NCBI GenBank assembly: GCA_900768425.1
Contig: CAAGCR010000066.1
Span: 1-9,300 of the forward strand
Source: Clostridia bacterium
GTDB taxonomy: Bacteria; Bacillota; Clostridia; Christensenellales; UBA1242
DNA length: 9,300 nt
Direction: 5' to 3'
The notes below the pieces were generated by a model. It saw nothing but the letters and a program-made list of their open reading frames with translations. It ran no database searches and was not told where the DNA came from. A program made the position numbers and the translations under genes. Shown here piece by piece: positions 1 to 5,545 of this stretch. Position 1 is the first letter of the stretch. Each line of letters starts with the position of its first letter.

Positions 1-14
1 CTGTAAATAATTTT

Positions 15-157
15 ATATTATCGGAAGTTTTGTCTGGGAGCTTGCTCACGAGCAAAACTGATGTTTATTCAAACAGGAAGTGCAAAATTTTATTTTGCAA
101 GTGCGTTAGCACAAATTTTGAACTTGTTTCAAAATTTACTTCCTATAGTTTACAATA
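15..157 (+). repeat. Family A structured repeat, copy 1
   Basis: First of three dispersed copies (others at 2825-2975 and 7368-7517), all in the same orientation. Shared blocks are ATATTAT then GGAAGTT at the left, AACTGATGTTTATTCAAAC in the middle (56-74), and ATAGTTTA at the right (145-152). Domain 1 is a hairpin closed by AGTTTTG (27-33) and CAAAACT (53-59) with an inner GAGC/GCTC stem. Domain 2 is closed by AGGAAGT and ACTTCCT and contains three hairpins: GCAAAAT/ATTTTGC, GTGC-gtta-GCAC, and AAATTTTG with a CAAAATTT partner. The paired bases differ from copies 2 and 3 but the pairing is kept. It lies beyond the 3' end of the leftward gene at 304-915. It could be a non-autonomous mobile element or a structured RNA; no open reading frame is visible. 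Confidence 0.8.
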
Positions 158-251
158 CATTTTATTAAAGAAATATCCAATTCAAATATTTTTAAAAATG
201 TTTTATTAGTGATATTTTAAATCTTAAGCAACAAATTAAAACATAAGTAAA

Positions 252-284
252 TAAAACCACTTGCAAGTTTTTTCTTACAAGTGG
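252..284 (-). terminator. Intrinsic terminator of the leftward secreted-protein gene
   Basis: Read on the minus strand, CCACTTGTAAG and CTTGCAAGTGG pair around an A-rich loop with one mismatch, followed by TTTTATTT. It starts about 20 bases past the stop codon of the gene ending at 304, the usual position for a Rho-independent terminator. Confidence 0.75.
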
Positions 285-303
285 GATTTTAGTATGTTAA
301 ATG

Positions 304-915
304 TTATGCTTTTTTGTTTACATTAAAATTAAGAGCTGGTAGTGAAATGTTTGTTTCAATGGTTGAGTCCTCTAAAAGAACATAGTATGTAAAGGTGTAA
401 GTTTGTCCTGCAACTATTGAACTATTCGTTGCATCGGCATTTACCACAAGTTTAATATTATCATCAGTGGCTGTATCGGTAAAAGCAGTGTCGTTGTAGG
501 TTACGGTCACACCGCTATTGCTAACCGTAGTAAAGTTAATTTTAACCATATAAGCAAAAGCATTATTCATATTAAAAGCAATGCTAGAATTTACCGAACT
601 TGCTTTGTCATCTTGTGTATAAACGCCATCTGTACCGGTGTAAGATTTTAATGTGCCGTTTGTAACACCATCAGTAACTTCAGCCCACGAGTCAGCCTCC
701 AAAGTGCTTAAACTGTCCGCACCGATAATCTTTGATGTGCCTGAATTAATTTTATAAAGTTTTGCATTAATATCAACAAGCACATCTGAAAAAGTGTAGG
801 TGACAGTGTTTGTTACATTAAAAGTGACAGCACCTGTCGCATAAACGCCAAAAGCAAGCAAAGAGATTGCTAAGGCTAGCGATGCTATTGTACCAAATAT
901 TTTCTTTTTTTTCAT
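304..915 (-). CDS. Small secreted beta-rich protein with signal peptide, unknown function
   Basis: 203 residues. The N-terminus has a run of four lysines (2-5) followed by a hydrophobic stretch at about 7-25 ending in VYA-TGA, a typical signal peptide with cleavage probable near residue 26-28. The mature part is rich in Thr, Ser, Asn, Val and aromatic residues in alternating patterns (for example 29-45 and 168-200), which suggests a beta-sandwich. It contains no cysteine and no visible sortase motif or second membrane segment, so it is probably released or loosely wall-associated. The signal region and size recall the SipW-processed TasA/camelysin-like group of Firmicutes matrix proteins, but I see no decisive motif and no SipW peptidase gene in the window. 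The start is supported by a TAAAGGAG ribosome binding site about 8 bases upstream. It is a single-gene unit with its own promoter and terminator. Function unknown. Confidence 0.75.
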   Translation of the reverse strand: MKKKKIFGTIASLALAISLLAFGVYATGAVTFNVTNTVTYTFSDVLVDINAKLYKINSGTSKIIGADSLSTLEADSWAEVTDGVTNGTLKSYTGTDGVYTQDDKASSVNSSIAFNMNNAFAYMVKINFTTVSNSGVTVTYNDTAFTDTATDDNIKLVVNADATNSSIVAGQTYTFTYYVLLEDSTIETNISLPALNFNVNKKA

Positions 916-963
916 ATTAAATCTCCTTTAAAATTTTTTGGTTTACACATTTAATTTGCCTAT

Positions 964-992
964 ATTTTTAAAAAATATGTAAAATTATGCAA
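964..992 (-). promoter_or_regulatory. Candidate sigma-A promoter for the secreted-protein gene
   Basis: On the minus strand TTGCAT (complement of 987-992) is followed, after 17 bases, by AAAAAT (complement of 964-969). Both match the sigma-A consensus at 4 of 6 positions, and the 5' leader to the start at 915 would be about 40-50 bases. In DNA this AT-rich the match is only suggestive. Confidence 0.3.
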
Positions 993-1053
993 GATATTTG
1001 ACATTTATGTGGATTTTTTGGTAAATAAAATTGATATATAAATGAATATCTAG

Positions 1054-1082
1054 TTTACAATTTAAAAAAAATATGTTAAACT
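1054..1082 (+). promoter_or_regulatory. Candidate extended -10 promoter for the ferredoxin-Ppx pair
   Basis: TTTACA (1054-1059, 5 of 6 matches to the -35 box) is followed after 17 bases by TAAACT (1077-1082, 4 of 6 to the -10 box), with a TG one base upstream of the -10 (1074-1075) as in extended -10 promoters. Transcription would start near 1089, just ahead of the ribosome binding site at 1097-1101. An alternative TTGACA at 998-1003 has no good -10 partner. Confidence 0.4.
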
Positions 1083-1110
1083 TACGCTGTAAAATTAGGA
1101 GAAATTAAAA

Positions 1111-1281
1111 ATGGTAGATAAAAATAAATGTATTGGATGTGGAACTTGTGTTCAACTTTGCCCAGTAGGAGCAATTTCATTCGGAGAAGATGGTACGGCA
1201 GTTATAGATCCTAATAAATGTATTAAATGCGGAACTTGTGAGGCTTCTTGCCCAGTTCAAGCAATAAAAATAAATTATTAA
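1111..1281 (+). CDS. 2[4Fe-4S] ferredoxin
   Basis: A 56-residue protein read directly from the sequence. It is a small bacterial-type electron carrier of the cytoplasm. Two cluster-binding motifs CxxCxxCxxxCP are complete: cysteines 7, 10, 13 and 17 in the first half, and cysteines 37, 40, 43 and 47 in the second. The two halves (CIGCGTC... and CIKCGTC...) are clear internal duplicates, as in clostridial ferredoxins. Length matches the usual 55-60 residues. AGGAG at 1097-1101, nine bases ahead of the ATG, fixes the start. The next gene begins 23 bases downstream, so the two are probably cotranscribed, although no functional link between a ferredoxin and a Ppx/GppA-fold protein is obvious. The redox partner cannot be inferred from this window. 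Confidence 0.95.
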   Translation: MVDKNKCIGCGTCVQLCPVGAISFGEDGTAVIDPNKCIKCGTCEASCPVQAIKINY

Positions 1282-1288
1282 GAAAAGT

Positions 1289-1294
1289 AGGAAG
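1289..1294 (+). promoter_or_regulatory. Ribosome binding site that sets the start of the Ppx/GppA-like gene
   Basis: AGGAAG lies ten bases ahead of the ATG at 1305. The same reading frame stays open back to an ATG at 1248, but that one lies inside the ferredoxin gene, has no ribosome binding site, and would add 19 residues unlike the family N-terminus. The start at 1305 is therefore preferred. Confidence 0.75.
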
Positions 1295-1304
1295 TAAAGA
1301 GAAT

Positions 1305-2819
1305 ATGGAAAAAATTGCTATAATCAAACTAAGTGCCGACAACGTAAAACTATCTTTAATAGATGTTGCCCCAAACGGATATTATAATCTTTTTGATGAA
1401 GTAGATGAAAATGTTAAACTAGGCATATCTATTGAACAAACCGGCTTAATTAAACCAGCCATTGTTACCGAAGCACTCAATATATTAAAACTATACAGAA
1501 AAATCTGCGATGCCAATAATGTTTGCAAAGTTTACGCAGTTGCAGAAAGTTTTATAAAAGTAGCAAAAAATCAAAAAAGTTTCTTTGATGAAATATATAA
1601 TAACACCGGTTTTAGTTTTTACATTTATTCATTAGATGAAGAAGTTAAACTTGTTTATAGAGGAATTTCAAACTTAATTGACATATCAAAAGCAATAGGA
1701 GTTTATATTTCTCCAAATCAAACACACATAATGCAGTTTAATAGACGCACTATTGTAAATGTTCAAACAATAGAATATGGCTATTTAAACCTAGCAGAAA
1801 AGTATGCCGATGTCACTGTTCCAGAAGAAAAATGCGAAAAAATGGTTAAAGAAATTGAATTTTTAATCAAAAATAACGACTTTATCAATAATATTGAACA
1901 GGAAACAACATTCATAGGTGCGGGCAGTGTTTTTGAAAGCCTAGGCAAACTTTCAAGAAAAGTTAGTAAATATCCTTTGGACTTAGAAAACAACTATATT
2001 GTATCAAAAGAATCATTAGAAGCCGTTTACGATATTGTAAAAACATTAGACTTAGACAAAACTAAAAAACTTAAAGGCATTTCTGAAGAAAGAGCCGATG
2101 CTCTTGCCAGCGGTCTTTCAATTATTAAAGCAGTAACAAACTATTGCAAAATGCCGGCAATAAGCATATGTGCAGGTGCTTTTGATGAAGGCGTAACCAT
2201 TCAAGCAATGCCACAAGAAATTCAAGAACGCTCTGTTCCAACCGATATGCTTACAAATAGCCTAGAAACAATTAGAACATTCTACGATCGCGAACTTTCA
2301 AACACAGCCAATGTATATAATTTGGCAATATTGCTATTTAAACAATTAAAGGTTATTCATAAACTTTCAAGAGCATATATCAAACCTTTAAGAATAGCCG
2401 CATCAATGTACAATTGCGGAACAAGAATAGCCTTTGATAACTACGCATCAAAAAGTTTTGAAATAATACTAAACTCAAATATTAAAGGTGTTTCTCAAAA
2501 AGATATTTTAATTGCGGCCTTTGCATGCAAATGTCAAAACACCGACAACTTTGTTTTGTCAGACCTAATGAAATATTCTGGCATTTTAACAGAAGAAGAC
2601 TACGATGCAATTAGAAAACTAGGCGTAATTATAGAATTAGCCTGTGCAATGGATAAATCAAGAATGGGTAGCATAACAGATATAACTTGTGATATTTTAG
2701 GTGACTCAATTATTATGAAAACAATAACCAAAGATGATGCAAGTTTTGATATTATGCAAGCACAAAAAGTAGTTCCAGATTTCAAAAAAGTATTTAAAAA
2801 AGTGCTACAAGTAATTTAA
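1305..2819 (+). CDS. Ppx/GppA-family protein with degenerate catalytic motifs (probable pseudoenzyme)
   Basis: 504 residues, the usual length of a two-domain exopolyphosphatase/guanosine-pentaphosphatase (ASKHA fold plus C-terminal HD-like domain). Family landmarks still visible include VKLGISIEQTGLI (about 37-49), a short motif with DEE (111-113) aligning with the SGEEE region, IGAGSV (204-209), ERADALASGL (262-271), and the C-terminal helical domain (about 330-500). Catalytic signatures look lost: the N-terminal phosphate loop (normally DIGSNS) reads KLSADN (8-13), the second loop (normally DIGGGSTE) reads AIGVYISPNQTH (130-141), and the HD-domain His-Asp pair is replaced by YNCG (369-372), with the neighbouring His cluster also gone. 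The frame is intact and codon use matches its neighbours, so this is not decay of a pseudogene. It may bind a ligand or act as a regulator rather than hydrolyse polyphosphate or pppGpp. Family membership is fairly sure; inactivity is inferred. Confidence 0.72.
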   Translation: MEKIAIIKLSADNVKLSLIDVAPNGYYNLFDEVDENVKLGISIEQTGLIKPAIVTEALNILKLYRKICDANNVCKVYAVAESFIKVAKNQKSFFDEIYNNTGFSFYIYSLDEEVKLVYRGISNLIDISKAIGVYISPNQTHIMQFNRRTIVNVQTIEYGYLNLAEKYADVTVPEEKCEKMVKEIEFLIKNNDFINNIEQETTFIGAGSVFESLGKLSRKVSKYPLDLENNYIVSKESLEAVYDIVKTLDLDKTKKLKGISEERADALASGLSIIKAVTNYCKMPAISICAGAFDEGVTIQAMPQEIQERSVPTDMLTNSLETIRTFYDRELSNTANVYNLAILLFKQLKVIHKLSRAYIKPLRIAASMYNCGTRIAFDNYASKSFEIILNSNIKGVSQKDILIAAFACKCQNTDNFVLSDLMKYSGILTEEDYDAIRKLGVIIELACAMDKSRMGSITDITCDILGDSIIMKTITKDDASFDIMQAQKVVPDFKKVFKKVLQVI

Positions 2820-2824
2820 TAATC

Positions 2825-2975
2825 ATATTATTGGAAGTTGTCGGCAAACAGCCCGCAGGGATACTTGCCAGCAACTGATGTTTATTCAAACTGTGATGCC
2901 GTTATTTATAACGGATTTGCGTTAAGCAACTTAAAATTTGACTTGTCCAAATTTTAACATCACATAGTTTATACT
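2825..2975 (+). repeat. Family A structured repeat, copy 2
   Basis: Starts five bases past the Ppx/GppA-like stop codon. Domain 1: AGTTG-tc-GGCAA pairs with TTGCC-ag-CAACT, with a CCC-gca-GGG hairpin inside. The shared block AACTGATGTTTATTCAAAC is at 2873-2891. Domain 2 is closed by TGTGATG/CATCACA and holds three hairpins: CCGTTA/TAACGG, TTGC-gttaa-GCAA, and TTAAAATTTG/CAAATTTTAA. The right block is ATAGTTTA (2964-2971), whose GTTT can also pair with AAAC ahead of the closing stem. It is about 90% identical to copy 3 over the first ~90 bases, and diverged in sequence but not in shape from copy 1. Confidence 0.85.
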
Positions 2976-3002
2976 ACAAGCAATTTTATAATCATCAAAA
3001 CA

Positions 3003-3042
3003 ATACGGAAAACCATTTACAAAAGTTTCTCCGTATTTTTTT
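3003..3042 (+). terminator. Intrinsic terminator after the ferredoxin-Ppx unit
   Basis: ATACGGA-AAAC pairs with GTTT-c-TCCGTAT (one bulged C) around an 11-base loop, directly followed by a run of seven T. Transcripts of the 1111-2819 pair would read through family A copy 2 and stop here, leaving that repeat in the 3' untranslated region. Confidence 0.85.
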
Positions 3043-3105
3043 AAACTAAAAATTGAATTAAAAAATTGAAGTATATTGACAAATATTTAGAGATATTGCT
3101 TTATC

Positions 3106-3310
3106 ATCAAATTTTGACAACTACAAACCTTCGCCCCCTGTCAGGGGGCTGGCATTTGCGACCGCAAATGACTGAGGGGTTTCCCTGTCTATTGAAAGAA
3201 TAATTAGTAAAGTAATTAATCTCGCATAATAACTAACATAAAAAATCATCTTATTTTTGCTTCCGAACTCGAGTGGAGCTGGCATGCAATAGCGTGACTG
3301 AGTGGTTTAC
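3106..3310 (+). repeat. Family B composite palindromic repeat, copy 1
   Basis: About 205 bases, matched by copy 2 at 5280-5487 in the same orientation. Both begin ATCAAATTTTGA and end in GGTTTA. Each carries two branched palindromic modules. In module 1 an outer AAACC/GGTTT stem encloses GCCCCC/GGGGGC and CATTTGC/GCAAATG hairpins and includes GACTGAGGGG. Module 2, around 3258-3309, repeats the plan with GACTGAGTGG. The linker between modules (containing AAAGTAATTAAT and CGCATAATAACTA) is also conserved, so the whole unit, not just the hairpins, has been copied. I recall palindromes of this general type as common between genes in gut clostridia. No coding capacity. Confidence 0.8.
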
Positions 3311-3328
3311 TTATAAAAATCAATATTT

Positions 3329-3372
3329 AACCCCCGAACTACAATAATCGGTTGTTCGGGGGTTTTGTATGT
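3329..3372 (+). terminator. Strong isolated intrinsic terminator
   Basis: AACCCCCGAAC pairs perfectly with GTTCGGGGGTT over 11 base pairs around a 14-base loop, followed by TTTTG and soon after by further T-rich sequence. No gene lies between this and the terminator at 3003-3042, so it ends either readthrough or a transcript starting in between. It insulates the ABC importer from upstream transcription, unless it belongs to an attenuator. Confidence 0.8.
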
Positions 3373-3395
3373 CTTTTTATTTTTTAATAGGTTTT

Positions 3396-3425
3396 TTCAC
3401 CTTTTGGTTGAAAGTCAAATACAAT
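3396..3425 (+). promoter_or_regulatory. Candidate promoter of the ABC importer
   Basis: TTCACC (3396-3401, 4 of 6 to the -35 box), an 18-base spacer and TACAAT (3420-3425, 5 of 6 to the -10 box). The predicted start near 3432 falls a few bases before the first strand of the paired leader at 3438, which supports this being the leader's promoter. Confidence 0.4.
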
Positions 3426-3437
3426 GATTTGGAAGGG

Positions 3438-3525
3438 GATAACTTTTTATCTTTAAATATGAAAAATATACCTAAATTTGTTGGGGGTAAAGGATATATT
3501 TAAGTTTGGTATTAAAAGTTATATC
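3438..3525 (+). ncRNA. Candidate structured mRNA leader of the ABC importer
   Basis: Two nested helices can form. The outer one pairs GAT-AACTTTT (3438-3447) with AAAAGTT-at-ATC (3514-3525, two-base bulge). The inner one pairs AAATATA-CC (3464-3472) with GG-a-TATATTT (3492-3501). The inner helix closes a loop of about 19 bases with a run of five G, and purine-rich single strands separate the helices. The outer helix ends ten bases before the AGGCGGAGG ribosome binding region, so folding could affect translation. I do not recognise any known riboswitch consensus (TPP, FMN, guanidine, THF and preQ1 were considered from memory). With one copy and AU-rich pairs this could be chance. Confidence 0.3.
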
Positions 3526-3545
3526 TTTCTAAGGCGGAGGATAAA

Positions 3546-4307
3546 ATGGAGTATTTGTCTTTTAAAAATGTAAACTTTAATTATTTTACAAAAGATGGAG
3601 AATTTGAAGCACTAAGGAATTTAACATTTTCCATAAAAAAGGGCGAGTTTGTATCTATTGTTGGGCCAAGCGGTTGTGGCAAAACAACAATTCTTTCGTT
3701 AATTGCAGGGCTATTAGAGCCAACAAGCGGAGAAATCTTGCTAGATGGCGAAAAAGTGAAAGATGCTAACATAGGCTATATGTTCCAACGCGACCAGTTG
3801 TTTGAGTGGCGAAATATATACAAGAACATTCTTTTAGGACTAGAAATTAAAAACAAAAAACAAAATGAGCAAGATGAAGAATATATAGACAGCCTATTAA
3901 AAAAATATGGTTTATACGACTTTAAAACAAAGCGCCCGAGCGAACTTTCCGGTGGTATGCGTCAAAGGGTTGCCCTAATTAGAACACTAGCCGTAAAACC
4001 AAAACTTTTACTATTAGATGAACCATTTTCGGCACTAGATTTTCAAACGCGTTTAGATGTATGTGATGATGTTAAAAGCATTATAAAAGAAGAAAAACAA
4101 ACAGCAATTTTAGTTACTCACGACATAAGTGAAGCAATATCTTTATCAGATAGAGTTTTTATATTAACCAAACGACCGGCAACCTTGCATAAAGTTGAAA
4201 TAATGAATTTTGCCAAAGACCTAACGCCACTAAAACGCAGAGATGATAAGAATTTTGCCAGTCATTTCAATAGTATTTGGGGGGAATTGTCAAATGAAAA
4301 AAAATAA
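3546..4307 (+). CDS. ABC importer ATPase, NitT/TauT/SsuB type
   Basis: 253 residues, the normal size for the nucleotide-binding subunit of the nitrate/taurine/sulfonate/thiamine-precursor class of ABC importers. It works as a cytoplasmic dimer bound to the membrane subunit and hydrolyses ATP. All motifs are intact: Walker A GPSGCGKTT (40-48), Q-loop MFQRDQL (79-85), signature LSGGMRQR (134-141), Walker B LLLLDEP (154-160), D-loop SALD (162-165) and switch histidine H192. The MFQRDQLFEWRNIYKN segment is typical of the SsuB/TauB/ThiZ branch. The start is set by GGAGG five bases ahead. Its 3' end overlaps the permease start by 14 bases, so the two are translationally coupled. The substrate cannot be assigned: members carry sulfonates, nitrate, pyrimidine thiamine precursors, riboflavin and others. 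Confidence 0.92.
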   Translation: MEYLSFKNVNFNYFTKDGEFEALRNLTFSIKKGEFVSIVGPSGCGKTTILSLIAGLLEPTSGEILLDGEKVKDANIGYMFQRDQLFEWRNIYKNILLGLEIKNKKQNEQDEEYIDSLLKKYGLYDFKTKRPSELSGGMRQRVALIRTLAVKPKLLLLDEPFSALDFQTRLDVCDDVKSIIKEEKQTAILVTHDISEAISLSDRVFILTKRPATLHKVEIMNFAKDLTPLKRRDDKNFASHFNSIWGELSNEKK

Positions 4308-5103
4308 AATAGTTAATGCATCACCTAAGTATTTAAAGTACAAAAAAGGTTTAAAAACCGATATAATAACAACAAAATTATATCAAATTTTACTACTTGT
4401 GTTGTTTTTAGGACTATGGGAACTTTTGGTGGCAACAAATGTGCTAGATGCCTTTTTCTTCTCGTGTCCTAGTCGCATTTGCTCAACACTTATAGAACTC
4501 TTTGCTTCTGGAAATTTAATTTATCATATGTGGGTGACATTAAGTGAAACATTTATAGGTTTTATCATAGCCACCGCACTGGGAATTCTAATAGCCATAG
4601 CACTATGGTGGAGTGATAAACTTCGCAAAGTATTAGACCCATACATTGTAGTTTTAAACAGCCTACCTAAAATTGCACTCGGACCATTAATAATAATTTG
4701 GGTTGGTGCAGGAACAAATGCCATAGTAACAATGTGCGTACTAATTTGTATTGTAATAACCATATTAACAATGCTTTCGGCATTTTTAAATTGCGATAAA
4801 GATAAAATCTTGTTAATGAAATCGTTTGGAGCAAACAAGTTTCAAATATTAACCAAATTAATTTTACCAAACGCACTTGTAGATTTTATCTCTGTGCTAA
4901 AAATAAATGTAGGTATGGCATGGGTAGGTACAATAATGGGCGAGTATTTAGTAAGTAAAGCAGGACTAGGCTATCTAATAGTATACGGCAGTCAAATTTT
5001 TAAACTGGACATAGTTTTAACCAGCACCGTAGTCCTGTGCATCTTGGCCGGTGGAATGTATGCCCTAGTAGGACTTTTAGAAAGAAAAGTGAAAAAAGGA
5101 TAA
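4294..5103 (+). CDS. ABC importer permease, NitT/TauT/SsuC type
   Basis: 269 residues with about six hydrophobic segments (roughly 30-50, 83-105, 115-137, 140-165, 192-215 and 238-262), matching the BPD_transp_1 membrane subunit that forms the channel as a dimer. The cytoplasmic coupling (EAA-like) loop is visible at about 174-193: a conserved G followed by I..LILPNAL, with the first EAA replaced by LMKSFGA. The motif AGLGYLIVYG near 223-232 is also typical of SsuC/TauC. The ATG at 4294, overlapping the ATPase gene, is preferred over one 51 bases earlier because a GGGGGGAA stretch sits just upstream and the protein then begins with a lysine-rich cytoplasmic tail. No periplasmic-type binding protein gene follows; the sequence downstream is repeat DNA. 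Confidence 0.9.
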   Translation: MKKNKIVNASPKYLKYKKGLKTDIITTKLYQILLLVLFLGLWELLVATNVLDAFFFSCPSRICSTLIELFASGNLIYHMWVTLSETFIGFIIATALGILIAIALWWSDKLRKVLDPYIVVLNSLPKIALGPLIIIWVGAGTNAIVTMCVLICIVITILTMLSAFLNCDKDKILLMKSFGANKFQILTKLILPNALVDFISVLKINVGMAWVGTIMGEYLVSKAGLGYLIVYGSQIFKLDIVLTSTVVLCILAGGMYALVGLLERKVKKG

Positions 5104-5106
5104 TAA

Positions 5107-5231
5107 TTAAAACACTTTGTGTTTTAAAGCGAACAGGCAAAGCACGCATTGAACGAACAATAAACAGTTCGCAGTGGACAAATTATAACCAATTTGCAGG
5201 GAAGTGCAAGCATTGCTTGCGGTTATTGTTC
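5107..5231 (+). repeat. Single-copy palindromic element after the permease
   Basis: A perfect hairpin TTAAAACAC-ttt-GTGTTTTAA (5107-5127) begins four bases past the permease stop. It is followed by a larger structure in which GAACAATAA (5155-5163) pairs with TTATTGTTC (5223-5231), enclosing CAAATT/AATTTG and GCAAGC-att-GCTTGC hairpins. The branched layout resembles family A domain 2 but the sequence is different and no second copy is in the window. A reading frame crosses it but looks non-coding. It may be another dispersed repeat family or part of the importer's 3' untranslated region. Confidence 0.5.
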
Positions 5232-5279
5232 AAATTTTAAAATGTTTTTATTTTAAGTTTGCACAAATTTTGTATTAAT

Positions 5280-5487
5280 ATCAAATTTTGATAACCACAA
5301 ACCTTTGCCCCCTGTCAGGGGGCTGTCACGCAAGTGCGTGACTGAGGGGTTTCCCTGCCTATTGAAAAAAAGATTATTAAAGTAATTAATATCGCATAAT
5401 AACTAAAACAAATTTAAAAATAACCTAACTTTTTGCTCCCTTGCTAAGGGGAGCCGTCAGCCGAATGGCTGACTGAGAGGTTTATAC
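5280..5487 (+). repeat. Family B composite palindromic repeat, copy 2
   Basis: Direct repeat of 3106-3310. Module 1 keeps GCCCCC/GGGGGC exactly but its second hairpin is TCACGCA/TGCGTGA instead of CATTTGC/GCAAATG. Module 2 has GCTCCC/GGGAGC and TCAGCC/GGCTGA hairpins, again changed on both sides. The linker with AAAGTAATTAAT and CGCATAATAACTA is nearly identical. The two copies flank the ABC importer genes, 2,174 bases apart. Confidence 0.8.
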
Positions 5488-5489
5488 TT

Positions 5490-5531
5490 CGGAGAAAAAC
5501 TATTCAATTTAATCTTGAATAGTTTTTTCCG
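5490..5531. terminator. Bidirectional intrinsic terminator between ABC importer and YkvI-like gene
   Basis: CGGA-g-AAAAACTATTC pairs with GAATAGTTTTT-t-TCCG around an 11-base loop. The stem carries A on one arm and T on the other, so a T run ends the hairpin on either strand. It lies 15 bases past the end of the leftward gene at 5546 and downstream of the rightward importer genes, so it can serve both. Confidence 0.75.
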
Positions 5532-5545
5532 TATATATTTCATTT

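Noticed and set aside
15..157. Family A as integron attC sites
   Set aside because: Same orientation and palindromic shape were suggestive, but there is no integrase, the genes are ordinary chromosomal ones, and the expected GTTRRRY core layout is not evident.
998..1003. TTGACA as the -35 box of the ferredoxin promoter
   Set aside because: No acceptable -10 box at 16-18 bases; the TTTACA/TG-n-TAAACT pair further down fits spacing and leader length better.
1248..1304. N-terminal extension of the Ppx/GppA-like protein starting inside the ferredoxin gene
   Set aside because: No ribosome binding site, overlap with the ferredoxin codons, and added residues unlike the family; AGGAAG ahead of 1305 supports the shorter form.
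3438..3525. Known riboswitch upstream of the ABC importer (TPP, FMN, guanidine-I)
   Set aside because: Conserved core sequences of these families are not present by eye.
5037..5240. 67-codon reading frame across the permease end and the palindromic element
   Set aside because: Overlaps the permease gene in another frame and runs through hairpin repeats; composition is not protein-like.
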